A stretch of DNA of 64,000 nucleotides, taken from contig JBCAQO010000008.1 in the NCBI GenBank assembly GCA_039111635.1, positions 806,001-870,000 of the forward strand, read 5' to 3'. The position numbers were made by a program, and so were the translations under genes. The DNA comes from Heterobasidion occidentale (lineage: Eukaryota > Basidiomycota > Agaricomycetes > Russulales > Bondarzewiaceae). The notes under the pieces were generated by a model. That model was not told the DNA's origin, did not search any database, and worked only from the letters and a program-made list of their open reading frames with translations. This document shows positions 57,399-64,000 of this stretch, in pieces. The stretch's first letter is position 1. The number at the start of each line of letters is the position of its first letter.

Positions 57399-57964
57399 TC
57401 CTTTTTACAGCAGAACCAGACCGATACAAGACGGATTCAGACAAGGTTTCTCTCGCTCTCTCTTGCATGAGATATGGGACGGCCGGCGTATGGGCAGAGA
57501 GCTTCCTAAAGAAGACAGTAGGGGCGACCCCGCCCAAGACCGTAGGAACTTGGGACGATTTCCTTGTCAGGTTTAAACTCCAGTTCAAGGAAACGAACCT
57601 TACGGACAAGGCCCGAAGTGCCCTCATGTCCTTCTCTCAGGGGAAGATGACGGTGGATGAATATTCAAACCAATTCATCCTTATCGCCGCCGACGCCGAC
57701 ATCACCGACAGGGAACAAGTTCCTTATTTCCAGAGAGGGCTTGACCCAAGGGTCATGGACAAGATCTATGACAAGGAAACTCCGCCGAAGGACACGATCC
57801 AAGATTGGGTCAACACTGCCTGTGAAATAGATGGACGCTTGAGAGCCCGAAGTGCTCAAAAGGCGATCCTCGCCAACTCCACCTCATTCCGAAGCGACTT
57901 CCTCAACCGCTTTCACCTCCAACCCGCTCGTCGTTATAACTCTACACCGCTCCTCGCAGAATGA
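57399..57964 (+). pseudogene. gag: gag of B2, continuation after the A2 insertion
   Basis: The frame resumes at the A2 boundary (LLFTAEPDRYKTDSDKVSLA) and has Ty3-type capsid helices: MRYGTAGVWAESFLKK, TWDDFLVRFKLQFKE, LMSFSQGKMTVDEYSNQFI, VPYFQRGLDPRVMDKIYDKE. It stops at TGA 57962-57964, overlapping the ATG of the next frame (ATGA). Confidence 0.8.
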
Positions 57965-58608
57965 ACAACCAGGTGGTTGACATGGATATTGATGCCTCTC
58001 GCAAAAGAAACGCCGATTGGAACAAGCGTGTATACGATGGGAAGAGACCCGCTCCCTTTTCCTGCTACAATTGCGGAAAACACAGGGCACTGATAGCTGA
58101 TTGTCGTTCCCCTCGTAGAGGCGTTCCCCCGTCTCGAGGAAATTCGCGCAAGCCGATGGGTGGAGGAGGTAGACGAACTCGCGCTGCAGACATGGAGGAT
58201 GAAGACGAGCAAGAATCCCCGGTGGGAAACGATGCGCGACTACATCGAGGATTGGAGGAGGGGAGTTCTCATGGCCACCACCGTCGGGTACCACAACCTG
58301 GTAATTCGATGGAACGTGAGGACACTTCCGCGAGAAGGGGAGGATCACGCCAGAGCGATGGAGAGCGCTACGTACCGCCTAACGGACGACGAAGCAATGG
58401 ACCCATCAGTGATATTAATGGCGTCCGAGCGCTCTTCCAAGGAGTAGGAAAGGCCGAGCAAAGGCAAATGTTGGTGGATCTGCAGAGGATTTTTCCTGAC
58501 CTCTCCTTCACCAGCCGAAGAGAGGGTCGAGGAAACTCGAGTATGATTCCCGTCATATATTCGAATCGGAGCAATAAGCAATCACATTATTACCCCCATT
58601 CGACTTGA
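57961..58608 (+). pseudogene. B2 nucleocapsid-like frame with degenerate zinc knuckle
   Basis: It begins MNNQVVDMDIDASRKRNADW and carries CYNCGKHRALIADC, where the spacing of the CCHC knuckle is kept but the His position holds Ala. Arg/Gly-rich and acidic segments follow. In an active element this was probably the end of gag; the ATGA overlap with the frame before it may be due to a small indel. Confidence 0.6.
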
Positions 58609-61600
58609 CGTGCGATTAACAACTCGAGGAAGAAGTGCTGGAGCCAGAGCCGCCATCGACTCAGCATGCGAAGGGATTTTGGTAAACAAGGGGTGGGTAC
58701 AGAAGCACAATCTTCCCACTTATCCTTAAACCCCCCATCCGTGTTCGCAACGTCGATGACACCATCAACAAAGCAGGCCTCATTCGACGAGGCCTGGACG
58801 CGAATCTCACCGTCAAGGATAGACGGGGGAGAACTCACACCGAGCACGTCCAGATGTTCATCACCAATCTAGGGAAAGACGACATGCTCCTAGGAACGGA
58901 TTGGTTAAATACCACGACCCCTCCATCGGGTGGAGGCGCCGTGAGGTACACTTTGATCGATGCCCCAGAGATTGCCAACACCATATGGGTTTTACCAAGG
59001 CAAGGAAGAGCCTACCAAGAAGGCATGGCTAGCTAAACTATGCGGTGACAAGGTTCCTCAGCGGACAAAACCGCATCTTGTCTCAGAACCGGTAGGACCT
59101 TCGTGGACTTGGACTAAAGAACAATGGAGCCAAGTACCCACGAAGGAATGGAAAACTCGGTTTCATGGAACTACTCGAGCACAAATCCCGACAACGCAAG
59201 GCTCGGGAATGGCTCGAAGAACAAGTAGCCGAAAGGAAGGAACACCGGCAAGCTCAGCAGAAAGCAGCCCAGGGCGAAGCTTCAGGGAAAGTCGCTGAAG
59301 AAGCGCAAACACCGTCTGACTCCTCCGCAATGGATAGCGCAGGAGAACCCGTCATTAGGAAGGTAGCTCCAACCCTCGGTTCGCAAGCTTTGACGAAGAC
59401 CTGGAGGAGAAATCGACACCACCGACTTAAAAATCGGGTGCCGACAGAATATCATTCTTACCTCGACATCTTCAGCGAACGACGATCACAGAGGCTTCCC
59501 CAACATACAATATGGGACCACGCGATAAACCTTAAACCGTCTCTTTGTACCCCAGGCCCCGCGGATATTTCCCTGAGCCTGGAAAAGCATGACGAGTTAG
59601 GGAAGTTCGTCAAAGAGCACCTTTCCAGAGGAACGATACGTCAGTCAACAGCACATAGCGCGGCCTCTTTCTTTTTTGTAAGCAAGAAAGATGGGAAGCT
59701 CCGTCCGGTACAAGATTATCGCCACCTTAACGAACACACTATTCGAGACGTCACCCCCCTGCCATTAATCCAAGAACTATTGGATATCATTAAAGGCGCA
59801 ACGGTGTTCTCAAAGCTCGATGTTCGGTGGGGATATAACAACGTGCGCATCAAGAAAGGAGACGAGTCCAAGGCAGCCTTCGTCACACCCTTGGGACTTT
59901 TCGAACCTACGGTGATGTTCTTTGGGCTTTGTAACTCCCCGGGAACCTTCCAAGCCATGATGAACATGATCTTCCAAGAACTCATCCTGGCCCGGAAAAT
60001 AGCGGTATATATGGACGACATCCTCATCTTCACGAAGACCACAGCGGAACACATTGTGATTCTTCGGCGAGTCCTCCAAATCCTGCGCGACAATGATCTT
60101 TACCTCAAACCAGAGAAGTGCGAGTTCCACAAGGAGAAGCTGAATTACCTTGGGTACACGATCTCAAAAGACCACGTCGCTATGGAAGACTCAAAGATTG
60201 AAGCTATCCAGGAATGGCCCATCCCACGCACAGTTCGCGACATCCGCTCTTTCTTAGGCCTAGGGAACTTCTACCGACGATTCATTAATAAGTTCTCTTT
60301 GATCGCTCGGCCCCTACATGACCTCACGAAGAAGGATGTGAAATGGGACTGGACCACGGAGTGCCAACAGGCGTTTGATCGACTGAAGGAAACCTTCACC
60401 AGCCGACCCGTCCTGTTGTACCCTGACCCGATGCGCCCTTACCGGCTTGTTACCGACGCTTCCCTCGCAGCATATGGTGCAGTCCTCTTACAGGAAGGAC
60501 CTGATAACGACTGGCACCCTGTTGCATACCTCTCAGGATCGTTCTCACCGCCGAACGAAATTACAACGTGCATGATCGCGAACTCCTCGCCATCATCAAA
60601 GCACTGGAACACTGGAAACACTACCTCGAAGGCGCTCGACATCCCTTTGAAGTCTGGACGGACCATAAAACCTAGAACACTTTAAGACGGCGCGCGACCT
60701 ATCAAGGCGACAAGCACGCTGGAGTCTGTTTTTTGTCCCGATTTGACTTCCAGCTCAGTTACAAGGCTGGAACTACTATCATGCCGACGCTCTGTCCAGG
60801 CGTCCAGACCTTAGTGAGGGGTGGAATCTGATAACAAGGCACAGACTCTACTCCCGTCCAGATTTTTCACCGAGTCCAGCGAAACTCTAGTAGAGCCAAG
60901 CGAAGGCATACACGTCAAAGCAACAGAACTCGTATCCTCGGACATCCTCTCCCTTATTCGACACTCGCGCTAACGAACATTTGCTGGTTGATGTCGCCCT
61001 CAAGAAACTGCTGGAAAAGGTCCAAACGCAATGAAGGCGACCTAGGAAAATGGACACATGAAAGGGCATCACAAGACGCGACGGTTACATATGCGTCCCA
61101 AAGGACGACCTCCTTCGACGAATGATTGTCAAAACGCACCACGACACTATGGCTACAGGACACCCGGGCCGAGCAAAGACCTTAGAATTGGTCCAACGCC
61201 ATTATTGGTGGTCAAGCATGACCAAATTCGTACACGCGTATGTGGATGGATGTGCAGTTTGCCAATCTACCAAGAACCTTCCCCATAGGACCCATCCACC
61301 GATCCAACCGCTGGAAACCACAAACGTCCCTTGGCGCTTTATCTCCACCGACTTCGTGACAGACCTCCCGGAAAGCAGAGGCTACGACTCGATCAACGTG
61401 GTAGTCGATCAGGGTCTGTCAAAGGAATAGTCATAACCCCGTGCAAGAAGACAATCACGGCCGAAGAAACCACGACGCTCTTCCAGGACAATGTGTTCAA
61501 ACGATATGGTTTACCAACCAAAGTGGTGTCCGACAGAGGTCCTCAATTTGCGGCAAAGTTCACAAGGGAACTATGGAAAGGAATGGGAATTACCCCTGCC

Positions 61601-62413
61601 CTCAGCACGGCTTACCACCCCCAAACGGACGGAGAAACAGAACGGGTAAACCAAGAGATCGAGCAATTCCTGCGAGTTTTCTGCAATTACCATCAAGATA
61701 ACTGGGTAGACTTGATCCCCTTCGCAGAATTCTCCCACAATACCCGAAGACACTCCGCCACTGGAAGTCGCCATTTGAAGTCCTTTACGGGTTCAACCCA
61801 CCATATTCGGTCGACTCGCTCAGCTCTGGAGACCAAGGTGCCCGCAGTAACTGAACGTTTGTGGCTAATCAAGAAGTCCAAGAGGATGTGGCCGCAAGTC
61901 TACAAATAGCAGCGCAGCACGCCAAGGACCGGGACCTACACAGGAAACTTCCGCAGTGGGAAGTAGGAACCCAAGTTTGGTTAGAAGGAACCCATATTCG
62001 GACGACTCATCCGAAATTCAAGCTGGCACCTAGACGCTATGGCCCTTTTTCAGTGACTGAAAGAATCGGTCCTCTGGCTTATCGGTTGGAAATACCCGAA
62101 ACATGGAAGATACACCCAGTGTTTTCATGCCTCCATACTCACGGAATATCACGAGACAGAGGCCCATGGAAGGAACTTCCCCAGACCTGCCCCAGAGATC
62201 CTGAATGAAGAAGAACACTACGAAGTGGAGGCCGTTCTAGATTCAAGACGCCAGGGACGAGGGACCAAGTACCTTGTCAAGTGGTCGGATACTCCGAGGC
62301 CGATAACACTTGGGAACCCTTTGCCCTCCCTCAAGGATACGGCCGACGAGGCGCTTCGTGAATTCCACGAAAGCTACCCAGACAAGCCCCGACCAGCGGC
62401 GATTAGGCTTTAG
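58609..62413 (+). pseudogene. pol: pol of B2 (protease to chromodomain), many disruptions
   Basis: Protease remains have AAIDSACEGILV and KDDMLLGTDWLN (58640-58915). The longest frame, 59165-60685, holds reverse transcriptase (SAASFFFVSKKDGKLRPVQD, SKLDVRWGYNNVRIKKGDES, catalytic IAVYMDDILIFTK, LGLGNFYRRFINKFSLIARP) and the start of RNase H. Then come a frameshift near 60552 and a stop at about 60674. Integrase pieces at 61122-61909 include CAVCQSTKN, STDFVTDLPES, VSDRGPQFAAK and TERVNQEIEQF, with a break near 61420. A GPY/F-like part (RRYGPFSVTERIGPLAYRLE) and a chromodomain (KYLVKWSD..., 1-nt loss near 62286) end the region. Confidence 0.88.
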
Positions 62414-62471
62414 AAAGATATAAAAAGGGAGACATCCCTCCCTCTTTCAAAGCAAGAATCCTCCCCAGTAC

Positions 62472-63737
62472 ATGTCCGACCACTCCTCCCTTGATTACTC
62501 CCCTGGACGTGCCATGCTCATCGATGACGGGACTACCTCCTCCCCTTCAAGAAACCCCTCGCCAGACATCATTCTGGCCGTGGCCAACCCCGACACTGGA
62601 CGCCCTAGCCGAAGCAGCCGCCCAACGACTCCAGAAGGAGTTCCTGTACAAATCAGTGTCCACCAACCGCGCTCACCGTCGAAGATCGAACGGGTTCCCG
62701 AGCCTCACCACGGTTTGAGAGAGCTCATGACGAGCACGATGAAGGACGTCAAGCAGAAGGAAGGCATGCTCCGTCAACGCCTCCGCGACCGACGTCGGCG
62801 TTGGCTCAAGGAGACGCAAGACAGGAAACGAGAGGCGGAAGAAGACCAGAAAACCCTTCGGACCTGGCATCGCCTACAACTGTTGAGGCAGGTGTACAAG
62901 AACCAGCAACGGCTGGTACATCAGCTGCCAGGACCAGAGGGCCCCCTACCAGTAGTCGAGATCTGCACCCCGTAGCTGGAAGGACTAGGAGACGCCCTAC
63001 TCCAACGCACCACCATCTCCGCGGTAATTCAGATGGCCACAGCGCTGGCCTTACAAAGGCTCGCTAACTTCTTCGCAGGGCAACCAGGAAGCGAGAGCGA
63101 CGACATACCCCGACGCCTCGCTGACGCGAGCGACCAGGTCAGGCTTCTGGCCTATGCAGATGATCATAGGGCCGCCTCCTGGTACGCCCGAGGAAATAAT
63201 GGGGCTTACGCCCTACTCATTCATCCGGACGAATTCTCCTCCTTCGTCAATCTGGAGCTCCTACCCGCCCTCATCCCGCGCACCGACACAAGACACTCCT
63301 CCACGCCCATCCCGTTCGGATTGACCCATTCCGCGTCCAACCATGGAGCGAAGCTAGCAGAGCGATACCGGCTACAAGTAGTCGAGACGCATCCACCCAG
63401 ACCGAATATGTCTGGGCCACGGTCCAACGACAGGCACGAAGGGACCGAGAGGCCCTTCCTCCATATCGCAGGACAATCCACCGGCAGGACGCAGGAGGCA
63501 GCAATGATGAGCATCCTCCAAGGTACAGGAGGAATGAAGGACGAGGGAGCCAGAGAACAAGGGCAACCCCTCAACCCAGGCGAAGCAGTCCTAGAAGAGC
63601 TCGACCAAGAGATTCGCCGACTCCAAACCGTCCTCGAGATAATCGACCTGAAGGAGCGCATCCACACATTGGTAGAAGAACTCCAATCCGCCAGCGCCCG
63701 ACTCAGCGAACTACTTCCTGGACTCGAGCAGAACTAG
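62472..63737 (+). pseudogene. B2 additional ORF downstream of pol, one in-frame stop
   Basis: One frame of about 421 codons is interrupted only by TAG at 62973-62975. It starts MSDHSSLDYSPGRAMLIDDG. The N-terminal half is Ser/Pro-rich, then strongly basic and helical (MLRQRLRDRRRRWLKETQDR). The C-terminal half has LYADDHRAASWYARGNNGAY-like and YALLIHPDEFSSFVNLELLP segments, ending in a coiled coil (LEELDQEIRRLQTVLEIIDL). After the stop at 63735 another frame continues with an acidic, Tyr-rich tail (DDVDPYYRPDEGYGDYGDIG) to TAA 63839-63841, so the true C-terminus may lie there. I do not recognise a domain. Confidence 0.55.
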
Positions 63738-63841
63738 ACGCCTGGGACGAGGTCGAAGGCGACAATTACGACGACGTCGACCCCTATTATAGGCCGGATG
63801 AAGGATATGGGGACTACGGGGACATTGGCGGAGGATACTAA

Positions 63842-64000
63842 ACCAGGGAGTTGAGGAACCCCTGGTTTTAACATGATGACGGAGAGGAAAGGACCCTCCG
63901 CATCACAGGCACCGGTTTCACGCACAGGACGCCGGAACGAACGTCCTGCATGACGTTAAACTGTGAAAGATAAGAAGGCAGGGGAAGTACCTGACCATTT
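63842..64000 (+). other. Start of the B2 3' noncoding tail
   Basis: This segment follows the extra ORF. At 63943-63963 it contains GTCCTGCATGACGTTAAACTG, the reverse complement of the array motif found in the B1 fragment. The window ends before the 3' LTR. Confidence 0.5.

Larger units (their letters stand above)
45851..64000 (+). mobile_element. Ty3/gypsy chromodomain retrotransposon B2, split by A2
   Basis: The 5' LTR (45851-46437) is followed by a leader and the start of gag, then the complete A2 insertion (47015-57393). The element then continues with gag, a knuckle ORF, protease, reverse transcriptase, RNase H, integrase, chromodomain, an extra ORF and the beginning of the 3' tail. The 3' LTR is not in the window. 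Many frameshifts and stops make it inactive. Confidence 0.85.

Noticed and set aside
1..64000. CRISPR arrays, bacterial operons, rRNA genes
   Set aside because: None were seen. The intron-rich genes and chromoviral elements are eukaryotic, and the only regularly recurring short motif (44714-45537) has irregular spacing and no repeat-spacer structure.

Overview
The window is nuclear DNA of a filamentous basidiomycete, most likely an Agaricomycete mushroom. The evidence is the gene style (many introns of about 50-65 bp with GT..AG borders, short exons), the families present (Agaricomycete-type BTB/POZ proteins, TRI5-type sesquiterpene cyclases, secreted class 3 lipases) and chromodomain Ty3/gypsy retrotransposons. 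The species cannot be named from the sequence alone.

Positions 1-25,100 are a gene-rich host segment. In order: an ESCRT-II VPS25 subunit (+), a RING/coiled-coil protein (+), tRNA-Gly(GCC) (-), a mitochondrial cardiolipin synthase (+), a long PACT-domain coiled-coil spindle-pole-body protein (-), two tandem secreted class 3 lipases (+), a BTB/POZ gene (-), two more RING/coiled-coil genes (-), a coiled-coil protein (+) and a nitronate monooxygenase (+).

Positions 25,400-38,730 are a faster-evolving host segment with local duplications. It holds a foldback element with ~300-bp inverted arms and TA flanks, a frameshifted BTB pseudogene and its intact paralogue (-), a secreted M28 aminopeptidase (+), and two paralogous TRI5-type sesquiterpene synthase genes (-).

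Positions 38,731-64,000 are a nest of LTR retrotransposons from two Ty3/gypsy families, here called A and B. Copy A1 (+) runs from its 5' LTR to the start of reverse transcriptase, where it is broken by family B DNA at 43,317. That DNA consists of a reverse-oriented B fragment (B1: LTR plus a 1.9-kb noncoding tail with a 13-copy motif) followed by a forward B copy (B2) that runs off the window. B2 is itself split inside gag by a complete reverse-oriented A copy (A2, 47,015-57,393) with 5-bp CCTCC target duplications. All copies carry frameshifts or stops. The LTR and leader architecture of both families points to Tf1/sushi-type self-primed reverse transcription: a 10-nt segment 2 nt after the LTR is exactly complementary to a segment about 30 nt downstream of a TATA-like box in the LTR. 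Both families also carry an additional ORF downstream of integrase, which in family A encodes a CCHC zinc knuckle.

The host genes do not form an obvious functional pathway. The two terpene cyclases are the only sign of secondary metabolism, and no P450 or transporter genes are visible beside them.
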